A stretch of DNA of 64,000 nucleotides from Saccharum officinarum (GCA_020631735.1 CM036209.1:7291451-7355450), one strand, 5' to 3'; positions 44,401 through 56,725 are shown, numbered from the stretch's first letter. A program made the numbers and translations. The notes: generated from the sequence alone by a model not told the origin.

Positions 44401-45495
44401 GAATCAATTTGGAGAAACCGTAATCATATCATTTATAAAACGTAAAAATGGCCATGATATGCTTTGCAAATCGTGCTCACAAACCAAACTGTGTGTCCTC
44501 ACATCAAAGATAAGTAGATGATTAGTCAAGTAGGTTATATATAGCATATGGGTAGCAGAAAGGCAAAACTGAACCAAAGCAAAGTTCAGAGTCATAACTG
44601 ATTGCCTAGATGGTGCAGCAAATCCATTCATCTAATAAGTCCTAGCTGGCCTAATAATTACCGGACATGCACTCCACCAAAAGAGTTAAATTGCCTTACA
44701 ATGGTTCACTGTCTTCTGTAACTATTTGAGGTGCATTGTTGGAATTCGGCTTAGTAAACAAATGAAATAGGCACCCATGTATATAGTCATATTCAGGTTG
44801 AAAGTGACTCCTATCGACGTATAGCCAACTAAGTTACCATTAATCACAAGGGAAGCGACAGGCTACTGCAAAGCTAAAGCTATAGGTCCATGCTGATGTA
44901 TACAAGCTCACAGTTCAGGCACAACAGCATCCGTGCTGCACCTAAACTAGTGTGTGGACTGGAGTGTTCCCTGTTTCTACCTGCTAACCTAACATGTGTT
45001 TTACTGATTCATTCTTTCTACCTGTGAATGGTGCATGGCAAAAGTCATGATTTGTAGATGTACCTAATTATGTTGCCTTCTTTTTTTTTCTGTTGTGAAT
45101 CAGAGAAAACAAGTCTGAAAATATACTATACACGAAGCTGTAGTATTTGTATTTGCATTACTGTCATTTCTTTCTTGAAACAAATTGCATTATTGTCATT
45201 TTTTTTGCAGGAGAAGACCCGTCGGAGCCGAGCCGGAGTACCCCGATCGTCTTCGTCGCCGCTGCGGGTCTACCTGCACCGTGTCGCCTCGCCACTACAC
45301 CGACCCACCATGGCCCCGCTAGCCTGACTCCACCGCCACCCAAGGTATAACCTCTATTTCCGCATCATAGTCGTGTATCGCGTAACCCAGTTAGGCGCCT
45401 CCCATTCGAAAGAGATATGGTTGAAAATATACAGATCTTTGCATATCTATAACTGTATCTGTTTCGAATTGTCCATATTTTTTGGACAGCCCGCG

Positions 45496-45684
45496 GATGC
45501 GTAGATGGGATTAATTTCCTTGGTCTGTTCCGATCCGAGACAGAGTTTCAGCATCATCTCCCTGTTGTTCTCCGGATACACACTCTCCCTGCCTGGACGT
45601 GTATCTGGAGAACAACGGGGAGGTGCTGCCGAAATTCTGTCTCGGATCGGAGTAGAGCATGGAAACTAACCTTATCTATGCATC
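45496..45684 (+). other. Conserved intronic hairpin upstream of TNP2 (CACTA copy 2)
   Basis: The arms are 45496-45581 and 45599-45684. This is the duplicate of the 6055-6243 hairpin, with a few independent changes. It lies 99 nt before the transposase ATG at 45784. Confidence 0.8.
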
Positions 45685-45783
45685 CTCGGGTGGGATTAGG
45701 ACCTATCCTCACCTATTAGATGGTAGGAACATCGTGTAGATGCAATTGGTGGTTATATTACTCTATGATATATATGTTTTAGG

Positions 45784-48700
45784 ATGGATGACCGTGAGGT
45801 GATGTACACAGGCCGCTTAAGTCAGGGTCAGGTCACCGATGAATGGATCAACAAGACCGATGAGTTCTTGGAACGGACATTTGGCGAGGCTGCTAAAGGA
45901 GCGAGTAAAGTCTTCTGTCCCTGCAACAATTGTGCAAACAGGAAAAGACAAACAAAGATGGTCATGGGGCAACATCTTTGGAAGAATGGATTTACGGCAG
46001 ACTATACTCTGTGGGTCTACCATGGTGAAGCTGATCGTATGAGAGAGGAGGTGGTGAGACCACGCGTTGAGCATTATGATGCCGATGCCGGGGTAGCAGA
46101 TTGGTTAGATGACTTTCATGAGGCACAGTTCGCTGAAGGACGTACAAAGGAGGAGCCAGAGGCAACCGCAAAGGCATTCTACGATATGTTTTCTTTGGCA
46201 TAGAAACCCCTTTACGGCCAGACAAAGGTTTCTCAACTGGATGCCATTGGACGCGTCTCAGTGTAGCATGAGTTGAGACGCCTTCGATATGATGTCGACA
46301 GTTATTGTCTCCCTGCTTTCGGAGGGTCACATTCTGCCAAAGAGCATGTACGAGTGTTGACGGTAGATAAGTGTCAATTTTAACCGTCAACGAACATGAA
46401 AAGGACCTAAACATAATTACCACTTAGATATTGGGACTTTACTGACAGAATTCCATAAGTTTTGGTGAATGTCTATTTCTGCAGGGTGTCAGCTGAAAAG
46501 AACCAATGAAGGCCCACATGTCAGGTTTACATAGAGACAAAGGGGCTACATATAACTTTTCTGGAATGTGGAAGGTACGAGAAGACTCTGGAAACAAACG
46601 GGAGACGAAACGGGCCCGAAAGTGGGGCGCCCGCCCCCCTCCTTGGGCGCCCGCCCCACCTGCAGAGCCAATCAGGCTCCACCTCATGGATCCTGCCTCC
46701 ACCGCCTTTGAGGATTAATAAAAAGTCGTTGATCAAGGTCGGTTTGATCCGAGAGCTGTGGTGCTTCCTAGAGGGCTATATAAGCAAGGCTCCTGGCCCC
46801 TGGAGGAGGCATCCCCTAAACCCTAATTCATTATCTCCCAGCCGGGATCAGGTGAGAGGTCTCCCATGAAAGGATGACCTCTCTAGGGGATTAGGTCTAG
46901 CTTCTTTAATGTAGTAGATTAGTATCTTAGGAGAGAGGATCGAGTTGGGATCTTGCTCAAGGTTCCAGATCTAGTCATGGAGGCTTGGTAAAGCCTTGTA
47001 TCTTCACTTCAACATTCTATAAGACTTATACTTATTCTCTTATTTACATGGCTATGCTTACTTTAAATATATCTTGGTAGTTGAGTTTCTCATTCCTTTT
47101 GTGTGCTAGTTCATAGAGCGCTTAGCTTTCTAGTTTATCAACTAGGCTAGGTAGCCGAGCCTCGTGTAAGCATGGTGCTTATACGATGCTCTGCCTATGA
47201 GTACACCATGTTCCCTAGCTGTATGGTAGTTACGAGAGGTGATAGCCCCGTCCATATCTATCGAGCAGGTTCTTAAATTGTAGGACCATAGTCACGTCAG
47301 TAGAGGTATCCTTTGTGGTGCTCTCTCCTGTCTAGTGGTGTCCCGAAGTGCACAAGAGTGTGGTAAGTCTTAGCATAGTTGGGTATGCCTTTACCATGTG
47401 ATAAGAATATCATAGGAATCTACCTCACCTGTTGACCTCTCAAGTTAACTAGTTGCATATCTTTAGTGACCTATCCCATGTGTCTCATATTACATAAATC
47501 CTATCATTTCATATATCATTTACCCCTGCTATAGTCTAGTTGGTTTACTAGGTTGGTAGATACATGATGGTGAATTATCAGATTCTTTAACCCTTGCTTC
47601 CCTGTGGTAAAATATAAATAACGATACCTGGTTTACTCCTGGTAAAATACTACAATGGTATGTTCTGTGCGCTTGCGGAATCCTTTATTTTTTAGTTGCA
47701 CTTAATTTATACAAACAACGAGTCACAGAGACTCCTTCATACACTTAAAATGCCGTATGAGCAGATACATGCTTGTCCGAAGGGGTGCGTCCTATTTAGG
47801 AAAGAACACGCGGAAGCAAAGACTGTCCAAAGTGTAAATCCTCTAGGTTCCTAGAGGTAGACTCTGGTGATGGCCAGAAGAGGTAGCTTGAGATCCCGTG
47901 ATAATCTTACGGCACCTTCTGTTCATACCAATGATCCAATGGTTATACATGACCGAGGAATCCATGAAACAGATGACATGGCACAAAAATGGCAAACAAT
48001 ACAATTCTGACAAGATGGTACATGCATCCGATGGTGAAGCATGGACCAGCTTTGATGGCATTCATCATGAGAAAGCTAAAGAGGCTCGTAATGTACGTGT
48101 TGCGCTGACAACAGATGGGTTCAATCCTTATGGAATGATGGCTGCCCCATACACATGTTGGCCCATGTTCGTTATCCCCCTCAATCTCTCCCCCGGCGTA
48201 TGCTTTCAACGACATAACATATTCTTGTCATTGATAATTTCTGGACACCTAGGAAATAATATGAGTGTGTTCATGAAGCCTGTGATTGATGAATTGGTCC
48301 GTGCATGGGAGGAAGGGGTATGTACATACGACCGAGCTACAAAGACAAACTTCAAAATGCATGTTTGGTACCACTACTCCTTGCATGACTTCCTGACGTA
48401 TGGGATATCCTGCACCTGGTGTGTTCATGGAAAGTTCCCATTCCCAATATGCAAGGAGGGTCTGAGGTTCATTTGGTTGCAGAAGGGTGGCAAGTATTCA
48501 TCGTTTGCTAAACATCGACAATTCCTCTCTCTTGACCATCCATTCAAATAGACATCAAGAACTTTACGAAAGGTGTCGTAGTGACAGACCCTGCACCCCA
48601 GATGATCACTGCTGCCACGGTTCATGAATAGATAGATGCTCTCGTGGACAATCAAGAAGGAGGTGATTTTGTGTGATATGGTGAGCAACATATGTGGACT

Positions 48701-50752
48701 CATAAGTCGGGCTTGACTCGGCTCCCCTATTTCGATGACCTTCTTCTGCCACATAACATTGATGTAATGCACACTAAAAAGAATGTCACCGAGGCACTTT
48801 GGGCAACACTCATGGACACTGAAAAGTCTAAGGACAACCCTAAGGCTAGAGTGGATCTAGCAACGTTATGCGATAGACCAAACCAAGAGATGAAGCCTCC
48901 TAGTCGCGGCAAGACATGGAGAAGGCCTAAGGCCGATTTCATCTTGACCAAGGCCCAAAGGAGGGAAGTACTAGAATGGATCTAAACGTTAATGTTCCCT
49001 GATGGGTATGCAACTAATCTGAGAAGGGGAGTGAACTTATCTACTATGCGAGTCTTAGGAATAAAGAGTCATGACTACCACATATGGATTGAGCGGCTTC
49101 TTTCGGCGATGGTTCAAGGCTATGTCCCTGAGCATGTCTGGCTAGTGCTGGCAGAGTTGAGCTATTTCTTCTGCCAGCTTTGTGCCAAGGAGTTATCTCG
49201 GACCGTGATTGAAGACTTGGAAAGAATGGCACCTGTGTTGTTGTGTAAGTTGGAGAAAATCTTTCCACCTGGCTTCTTTAATCCGATACAACATTTGATT
49301 TTGCACCTCCCGTATGAGGCACGAATGGGGGGCCGTGCAGGGCCGTTGGTGCTATCCAATCGAGAGAGATGTCTAAAGGTTCTTCGAAAGAAATGTAGAA
49401 ATAAATGCAAAATCGAGGCTTCCATTGCAGAGGCATATATTCTAGAGGAGGTGTCGAACTTCACAACAACATACTATGGTGACAATCTCCCTAGCGTGCA
49501 TAATCCACCCCTCGTTACAATGCTAGCGAAAATGAATCGAATCTCAGCCTTTTCCGAGGGCAACTCGGAAGCGCAAGTGGATCGACCGCCAAGACCTTGA
49601 CACCTAAAGAGTGGCACAGTATCACGCTATATGTGTTGAACAACCTTGACGAAGTAGAGCCGTACATGCGGTAAGTTCTCAACGAACTTGTTCCATACGT
49701 CGTTACTATTCTGCATCCAACCCTCTTCTTTCTCGTTGGTACAGGGAATTTCTTGATCGATTCTGGAATCTAGCAAGGGAACCTACCCCGCAGGAATCTG
49801 ATACCCTTCTTAGACATGGTGCAGGAAGTGGAATGCCCGATTTCATATCTTGGTTCAAAGAGAAGGTACCGTCCAATTTAGCTTGTAATTAGTTTGACAT
49901 TCCAAGTTGCTCGCACATGCAAAAAAATATAACGATCTATCCTGCTTGAGCTTGCAGGGCCAAAGGGATGCGTCTATGAGTGCCGAGTTGAGACAGGTTG
50001 TGGATGGCTTTGAATATAGGGTCAGGTCATTTACTAGTTATGATGTGAATGGATATCGCTTTCACACAATAAGCTACAAGCAGAGTTGGCCCAATCGAAG
50101 AACCACAAGTACCGGAGTTTTTACGCCCGACCAAGATGGGGTCGACTATTATGGAAGAATTGAAGAAATATATGAACTCAAGTTTCATGGTTCCAAAGCT
50201 CTTAACCTCATCATATTCAAATGTCATTAGTTTAATCCTGAAGTAATGAGACAGACATATTCTAATCTTGGGCTAGTCGAAATTCGACAGGATTCGGTCT
50301 TACCGGGAGACGATGTCTATATTGTCGCCCAACAGGCCACGCAAGTTTATTATCTTCCATATGCGTGCCAAACCAAAGAGCATGTTAAGGGTTGGGATAT
50401 TGTGCACAAGGTATCACCACACGGTAAAGTACCTGTCCCAAATGATGAAGATTACAACTTAGACCCAAACACATATGATGGTGAGTTCTTTCAAGAAGAG
50501 GGGCTAGAAGGGAGGTTTGAGATAGACTTAACCGAAGCGATGGGGATGAAAGTAGACAATGAAAGAGTTCTTGACGAGGACGCTGGAGATAAGGTACAAA
50601 ATGTGAAGGACTTACAAATGCTTGAGCGATTAAATTTAGGCAATGACAATGATGACAGCATTGCTCCTTCGGATAGTATTGATTATGACATGGTTGATAG
50701 CGATGATGAGACTTATGATCCAGCTAATCCGGATCATGAAGACTATTTCTAA
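45784..50752 (+). pseudogene. TNP2-like CACTA transposase, degraded (copy 2)
   Basis: It starts MDDREVMYTGRLSQGQVTDE and keeps the full transposase-associated domain (CPCNNCANRKRQ), then QKPL..TKVSQLDAIGRV. It is split by the solo LTR at 46355. It resumes at 47735 with the TNP2 core (EARNVRVALTTDGFNPYGMM, APYTCWPMFVIPLNL), DUF4218-like (48992-49600) and DUF4216-like (49950-50752, ending PDHEDYF) parts. Stops include TAG at 46201-46203, TAG near 48549, TAA near 48983 and the TAG at 50228-50230 shared with copy 1. It is less damaged than copy 1 in 47898-48551 and 48992-49600. Confidence 0.85.
46355..47717. mobile_element. Solo LTR inside the TNP2 gene (copy 2)
   Basis: It is 1,363 bp long, TGTTGACGG...ACAAACA, with a perfect 5-bp duplication ACGAG (46350-46354 and 47718-47722). 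Present in both units at the same site, so it predates the tandem duplication. Its first 38 bases can fold back (TGTTGACGGT...ACCGTCAAC-type ends). Confidence 0.9.
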
Positions 50753-50880
50753 TACATGTAATACTATGTTATTTTGTAATTATGTTATTTCTAATACATG
50801 TAATACTATGTTATTTTGTAATTATGCTATTTTCTAATACGTCTTGTTTACTCTTTTTAATTACAGGTAATTGAACAAAG

Positions 50881-51479
50881 ATGGTGGGCGGTAGTCAGAG
50901 GAGGGTGCACTCGATTTACCAAAGAGCACGCTCTGCGGCGCTTGCTGCAGATGAGGAGCCGTCGCAGGGGAGGTGGAGGAGGAGCAACTGCAGGAGGGAC
51001 CCGTCGCCGCTCGCCCCGTCGCGTGAGGAGGACGAGCAAGTGACGCCCGGGGACAGGGAGGAGGAGGAGGACGTTTCGCAGGGGGATGACGAGGTGCAGC
51101 ACGGGGACGAGGAGGTGGAGGACGAGGCGGCAGGAGGGGGTCCGCTTCCTCTGGCGACGCGGGTATCTACTTGCGAGGTCCCGCGAGCCTCCCTCAGCGA
51201 CCGATACCTCACGGCCGGTGATTCGACCTGATGGGGAAAGGTAAGTAACTTCGGATGTTATCACTACTTCTTCATATGATATGTTAAAAATCATAATACA
51301 AAATAATAGTTTTTCTTAAGCACTTGTGCAGGAGTTGGACGATTGTACAGTCTGCAAGCTGTCACACACGCAAAGTCAATGGCATCCTGGGGCTTCTGTG
51401 CAAGGAGCACTTCCCTGGCTTTGTTGAGTATGCCGGAGTGATTGATGGAGCACTTGGATTACTTGTGAACTTATTGTGA
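50881..51479 (+). pseudogene. Truncated TnpA-like gene, exons 1-2 only (copy 2)
   Basis: This is the duplicate of 11367-11973: MVGGSQRRVHSIYQRARSAA, an acidic region, then a shifted frame. The exon-2-like block NGILGLLCKEHFPGFVEYAG ends at a TGA (51477-51479). As in copy 1, exons 3-7 are lacking, so the truncation predates the duplication. Confidence 0.7.
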
Positions 51480-51659
51480 TGATATATTGTGAGACATGTG
51501 ACGCTTATGATATGTTTGTGATGTTGGTGATATATATGTGTTGTTAGTGATATATAAGTGATGTTGGTGATATATATGTGATATTGGTGATGTCTGTTAT
51601 GTATATATTCTGTTTGTTTGGATGGAACGAAAAAAACAAATAAAAACGGCAGTTTTAGG

Positions 51660-52206
51660 TCAGTTTGCCTAGTGTTACACTCGGCAAAGAGTGCATTTGC
51701 CAAGTGTACAGGTCAAAACACTCGGCAAAGAGAGCGTACTGAGCATTTCAAGAAACCTGGTTTGCCTAGTGTCATGGCAAGAACACTAGGCAAACTTCAA
51801 AGGTTTGCTGAGTGCTGACACTAGGCAAACCAATTTTTTTTAAAAAAATAATTTTGCCGAGTGCTGACACTAGGCAAAGCAATTTTTTTTTCCAAAATTA
51901 GGCTTTGCCGAGTGCTGTCCGAGAGAACACTCGGCAAACTAATTTTTCTTTTTTTAAAAAATGGTTTTGCCGAGTGTCGACAGTAGGCAAACCATATAAC
52001 GCCATCTCGCATCTGACGACGACTTTTGTTTGCCAAGTGTAAAACGGAGACTAGGCAAAGAGTTTGCCGAGTGCCGAAAAATGACACTCGACAAAGCTAC
52101 CTTTGCCATTAAAAAATTTGCCGAGATGGCTTTGCCGAGTGTGGCACTCGGCAAAGGGTTTGCCGAGTGCCGTCGACACTAGGCATAGCGCTCGATTCCA
52201 GTAGTG
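51660..52206 (+). repeat. 3' subterminal repeat array of CACTA copy 2
   Basis: TTTGCCGAGTG / CACTCGGCAAA and CCTAGTG / CACTAGGCAAA pairs run to the terminus. A short extra segment (GCTTTGCCGAGTGTGGCACTC near 52129-52150) is present here and absent from copy 1. Confidence 0.85.
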
Positions 52207-52490
52207 CAACCTGCAACAGTATTCTCTATTAAGAGCAGCTCCAGTATTATTCCAAATCAAACTGTGGGCAGGTCCAAACAAACTAGAGCATACGAACCGT
52301 CACTGTCAGACCGGAAATCAAACTCCGCAGATGAGTCGAACTAAGGGACGTAAAATAACAAATCTAGTACACGACATGGGGAAAGAGAGAGGGGAAGCGA
52401 TGAATGCAAACTCTTCCACCTCACTATGAGAGAGAGAGAGGAAGCGATGAATGCGAACTCTTCCGCCTCGCTATGAGAGAGAGAGAGAGA

Positions 52491-52776
52491 GGCCGTGTTT
52501 AGATGCCGATTCGGCACCCCGGAATCGGCACTGCGCGCTACAGTGTTCCTGTCGGAACACTGTAGCGCGTTTTGTTTGTTAGTGCAAAAAATTGTCCAAA
52601 TATTGATTAATTAGACTCTAAATGTTCGTCTCGCAAAGTACAACAAAACTGTGCAATTAGTTTTTGATTTCATCTACATTCAGTACTCCATGCATTTGCC
52701 GGCATTTTGATGTGATGGGGAATCTCCTTTTTGCATAGTGGAATTTGGGTGTTGAATTTGGGAACTAAACAAGGGC
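52491..52776. mobile_element. MITE in unit B only (GGCCGTGTTTAG termini)
   Basis: The 286-bp insert starts GGCCGTGTTTAG and ends CTAAACAAGGGC, inverted termini with one or two mismatches. It sits in the GA repeat, and AGA flanks both sides (52488-52490, 52777-52779), a possible 3-bp duplication that is ambiguous in GA-rich DNA. It contains a perfect internal hairpin (GCGCTACAGTGTTCC...GGAACACTGTAGCGC). The unit A counterpart (near 12945) lacks it. It resembles a very common grass MITE usually classed with PIF/Harbinger. Confidence 0.85.
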
Positions 52777-53284
52777 AGAGATTTCTACGACATCATGCTT
52801 GATATACTTCCTGCCGGTCTTTATAGAAAACCACAACACATCAGCCCTCAAGCCTGGTATCCAGTCGTCCAATGGAGCACCCCCATATGTAAATGGAGGT
52901 ATATATAGGCGAGCTCCTCAGCCAAGCGCAGCTCTTTAGTTGGAGCGCCATCTAATTAGTCGTCTTGGGGATCCTCTGCTTGATAGTGGCCATTTCCACT
53001 GAGGGTGCGTGGGCACACCATGTGTGCCGCTGCACCTCTGTCTATTTGTTGGTTAAAGTCAGGTAGGGGGTTAATCTTCTTCATAGGTCATGCTTATGGT
53101 ACAAGTATTTGTAGATTGTCGAAAGGAAATACGTGGGAGTTTTGAATTTAATACAAACACCGAACTCTCACAAAAGTGTATTTGACTTTTTTTTTCTTTC
53201 TCTCACTTCAAAATTCCTATATATTTTCTTCCATGTGAACAAAGGAAAAGGAGGAAAATACTAATAGTTTCCACAATTGTTTGA

Positions 53285-53525
53285 TACTCCGTTTATTTTA
53301 AATTATAGTTCACTTTGATTTTATCCTAAATCAGATCTATTTAATTTTTTTTTGAATATGCACCAACATCTAGAACATCAAATTAGTTTCGTTAGATTCT
53401 TTATAAAATATGTTTTGGCTGAGCTTTTGTTTGAACTTGTAGATATTAATATATTTTATAAAAAAACATAGTCAAAGTTAGAAAAAAATTGATTTAGGAT
53501 AAATCCAAAGTGAACTATAAGACTA
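53285..53525. mobile_element. Stowaway-like MITE, unit B copy
   Basis: This is the duplicate of 39711-39942, starting TACTCCGTTTATTTTAAATT, with the same inverted inner repeat and the same incomplete right terminus. Confidence 0.65.
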
Positions 53526-53599
53526 CATGTCGAACTAGACTTAAGGTATAACATTTAAGCCCAATTATATTGAAATAGAACTAGATTTAAGCTGTCGAA

Positions 53600-54077
53600 C
53601 TCTTGCACCCTCTCTGCCTGGACGGTCTGCTGGCAAGCACGCTGATGACGCTCTGGTCACTTGGTGGCTAAGCCGGAGCGTGTGGGCTTGGACTCCCTGG
53701 TACTATTTGCTATCATGGACCCTGTGGAAGGAGTGTAACACAAGGGTTTTCAGAGGCATGACAACCAACGCTGAGGAGACCGCCTCTCGAGCGATCAGTG
53801 AAGGGAAAGAGTGGGTTGGACGCCGGCTTCTCGACTCTGGCCGGGGTGCTCTGGTTGCATTGCTGACGAATGAGCCTGCTGCTGCTGCTGATGTCGCAAC
53901 ATTGATAGCCGTATAGTACACCGTTTGTAGTCTTGGGAGTGGTTTGTTGTAGTTTGGCTTGCCCGTGTTGAGTGCCACTCGCAAACGTCGCGGGAGGTTC
54001 AGGCTATTAACAGACATGTAACAAAATTCTCTTCTCCTTAATGAAAAAATATGGGTGCAAACCCAATCACGAAGAAA
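53600..54077 (+). mobile_element. Truncated LINE 3' end, unit B copy
   Basis: Translation reads TWWLSRSVWAWTPWYYLL and then WTLWKECNTRVFRG to a stop at 53916, followed by the same 3' untranslated sequence and A-rich end as the unit A copy. Family assignment rests on the W-LWKERN-RVF signature of plant LINE ORF2 C-termini. Confidence 0.7.
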
Positions 54078-54947
54078 AAAACTTTTTGGTGGTTGTGGGT
54101 CAGCAGCTTCATGGTGTATACTGTTAATAAGGCACCTCTAATAGCAAGACAGTGAGGTATCAACCCTTAAGTATCATATCATCATGTATATATGTTTTAT
54201 ATTTGAGGTTATTTTAATCATATATTATCGATTTATCGTCTCTTCTGTCAAAGAGAGATAGATAGAGGAGTTTAGCTCTTCTCTCCCCGCCAGCTCAAAG
54301 GTGATATCTCTGGTATCTCCGCGTAACCACTCTTTCCCTTCACTGATCACTCATAGAAGCTGTCGTCCAAGAAAAGTTATCTTAGAGCTGACCACCGGAA
54401 GAGTGGCCTTATGTTCATGTGGGAAAAATTTATGTATTGTGTTGTAGACCATTGCCACTTGATTTCCGTGTTTCTACAGTAACACTAACACAGTTTTCAA
54501 GTTCTGTCTTTGTAATTACATTATCTGAAGTAGATAGCCAGGTAGGGTTAGTATATACTATATTTTAAGATGCATGCACCGGCCGGCATTTAAGGAGAGG
54601 CATATTGATTAATAACAAGCACCACTGTATAGCAAACCATTAATTATCCGAACAAGTAGGTCGATCATCGAAGCCACTGAACAGTCAACAGTGTACTGGC
54701 TGTTCACACACACAACACCCGCATACATGAGCACATGATGAGAAGCTAGCTAGGTAGCACTGCAAGCCACACATACATATATATATGCGCACGTACGTAC
54801 ACAGTGCACACGGTTACATAATAATACTGTGATAGTACAATACAGATACTGCATGCTGCTCCTCCTGTTTCGACAACTTTTTATTTTATTTTCCTGGCTT
54901 GCTAGCTTCATCACGTGCGCTGGTACTAACGTCGTAGATTTCATCAT
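54078..54947. other. Non-coding stretch between the duplication and the LTP gene
   Basis: Up to 54639 it belongs to unit B. From 54640 it is unique DNA forming the 3' side of the minus-strand LTP gene, with an ACATACATATATATATGCGC-type simple stretch near 54770-54790. No other gene is seen. Confidence 0.5.
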
Positions 54948-55438
54948 TTAGCTGACCCTGCATGCGCCAAAGAATATAGTTGAGAAAAAAAACATATATA
55001 CATATATATGATGCGCAAGCAAGATTATTGATGAAAGCAGAGATGGACGATGATATATAGCAAGATGATTGCGTACTTGTTGCAGTCGGTGGACATGCTG
55101 ATGGGGAAAGGCACGGAGACGCCGCACTTGCCGGGGATGGTGGCGACGGTGCCCATGTTGACGCTCTTGACGCTGTTGGCGAGGCTCTTGAGGCAGCGGC
55201 ACGCCGCCTGGCGGTCGGAGCTGGTGCGCGCCTGGCTGTTGAGGCTGCGCACGCCGCTGCAGCACGAGGAAGGGAGCGTGCTGGCCCTCCCCGTCGCGTA
55301 CGGGATGCACGGCGCCAGCGCCGTCCCCACCTGCCCGCACGTGATCGCCGCCGACGCGGTAGACGCCAGCAGCGCCGCCGCCGCCACCACCACGGCCAGG
55401 GCCACCACCGTCTTCCTGCTGCTGTTCAGCACAGCCAT
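54948..55438 (-). CDS. Type-1 non-specific lipid transfer protein
   Basis: Exon 1 is 55438-55077 and exon 2 is 54957-54948 (GGTCAGCTAA), with a 119-bp GT-AG intron placed just before the last codons, a position usual for LTP1 genes. The 123-residue product has a signal peptide of about 30 residues (cleavage after STASA). The mature part is 93 residues with the exact type-1 eight-cysteine pattern: C34-X9-C44-X14-C59C60-X19-C80-X-C82-X22-C105-X13-C119. The consensus pentapeptides are present as TSSDR (72-76) and PFPIS (110-114). Such proteins are secreted, bind lipids in a hydrophobic tunnel and serve in cuticle and wall lipid deposition and in defence. The frame is intact and a TATA box lies upstream, so this looks like a working gene. 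Confidence 0.95.
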
Positions 55439-55545
55439 CGTCGTCGTCGTCGTTGCCCTGACCGAGAGTCCGAGACGTGTGTGAGTGTGAGTGTAGCTAG
55501 TGGTGGGTGACTCTGTGTGCTGCGGAATGAGCAGGGTTTGGAGGG

Positions 55546-55553
55546 TTTAAATA
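55546..55553 (-). promoter_or_regulatory. TATA box of the LTP gene
   Basis: The minus strand reads TATTTAAA about 108 bp upstream of the ATG at 55438. Position and sequence fit a plant core promoter. Confidence 0.7.
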
Positions 55554-56505
55554 GAGCGAGCGATCGAGCGACCTATGACATGAGGCGTTCAGCTCCATGG
55601 AGACGATGACAAACACTGAAACACTGCTAGCTCCATCTCGCATGAATGCATGCATTGAATGATGAATTCAAGAACGTCGCTGCCAGGTTGTTGGCAGTTG
55701 GACTAGCTGTCGACCTGTGCTGTTAGTGCTGTGATTTCACTTCATTATATTCTGTCAGCTGATCTCGATTGGTCTCCGTCCAGCAGAGTCCAATAGCAAG
55801 TCCAACTCTCTGTGGAAAATGTTTGTATCAGACAAAATTTGTTAACTAACTACAGTTGGCGTTTCTGCATGCAAACACGGCTAGGTACCAAGAGGATTTC
55901 TTTCTCGAGATTGATTTCCCCTCTCTTCAAGGCAAAACAACCGTCTCCGGAATGTTCACGACAGCAACTGAGCTTTCTTGTTGTTGCCAACTTGATTACT
56001 TGATAGCTATACGTGTGGCGTGTTCTGCGGTTCCCTGACGAAGCCGCACCTCAACAGTAAGTGGGTACCATCCAAGGGTATCCGCTGATGACACATCTTA
56101 AGTGTGTTAAGTATATATAAGTTCATCTTAAATATGTTCTAAGTTAATAAACTATTTTATGGTTCTCTTTAGCAGGGTTTGGACTTCTCCAAAAACTGTA
56201 GAGCCAAAGAAAGTCACGTTTTGATGCCTTCGGTTTTTGAGAAAATTGGCCTGCGCTTCACTGTTTTCGAATTGTTTTGGTCTTCAGAAGCCGTTCTCGT
56301 CTGCACGTTGATGCCAATAGAAAAGTCCCAACAAAAACTGTCAAAAATCATCTAAATATGTTCATCTCAGTGGCGGACCCAGAGCCCAGCGACCCGGGTG
56401 CCAGCTTGGGTTCCAACATATGTTCTCCGCATGCATGAGTAAGACAGACGATTAGTTTATACAGTACTGATTTTTTAGACTTAGAGGGAAACTATATGGA
56501 ATTAT
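55554..56505. other. Intergenic DNA upstream of the LTP gene
   Basis: It holds the LTP upstream region and no recognisable gene. A block at about 56011-56062 (GTGTGGCGTGTTCTGCGGTTCC...CACCTCAACAGTAAGTG) recurs in diverged form at about 56770-56822, on the other side of a MITE remnant. Confidence 0.45.
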
Positions 56506-56725
56506 ATTCTATGTTTAGATCCAAATTTTGGAGTGCCAAAATATACTGTAGCATTTCGTTTGTATTTGGTAATAATTGTCCAACCGTTGACTAATTAGGC
56601 TCAAAACGTTCGTCTCGCAAAGTACAACCAAACTGTGCAATTAGTTTTTGATTTTATCCACATTTAGTACTCCATGCATGTATCATAAGTTTGATGTGAC
56701 AGGGAATTTTTTTTGCATAGTGCAC
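56506..56725. mobile_element. MITE remnant related to 52491-52776
   Basis: The core AACGTTCGTCTCGCAAAGTA, GTGCAATTAGTTTTTGATTT and TAGTACTCCATGCAT is shared with the 52491 MITE. The left end is reduced to ATGTTTAGATCC and the right terminus is lost after TTTTTGCATAGTG. It is an old, truncated copy. Confidence 0.65.

Larger units (their letters stand above)
41510..52206 (+). mobile_element. CACTA (En/Spm) transposon, copy 2
   Basis: This is the same insertion as the 2154 element: flanking CAA at 41507-41509 and 52207-52209, and the same host flanks. Its left terminus is mutated to CGCTACCGGAG, while the right terminus ATTCCAGTAGTG is intact, so this copy is probably immobile. It is 10,697 bp long. 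It keeps about 0.4 kb (roughly 42450-42860) that copy 1 lacks, including an extra TTTGCTGAGTGCC / ACTCGGCAAAG pair, and the 83 bp of TNP2 that copy 1 has lost. Subterminal arrays are at 41525-41870 and 51660-52206. Confidence 0.92.
41055..54639 (+). repeat. Tandem segmental duplication, unit B
   Basis: This is the second direct copy of the segment described for unit A. It runs from BURP intron 1 through the CACTA copy to AGCAAACCA at 54631-54639, after which unique sequence begins. Unit B lacks the hAT MITE and the composite CACTA of unit A, and has its own MITE at 52491-52776. Confidence 0.85.

Noticed and set aside
55050..55484. 144-codon plus-strand ORF overlapping the LTP gene
   Set aside because: It is the antisense shadow of the GC-rich LTP coding exon. 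The minus-strand frame has the signal peptide, eight-cysteine motif and a proper intron.
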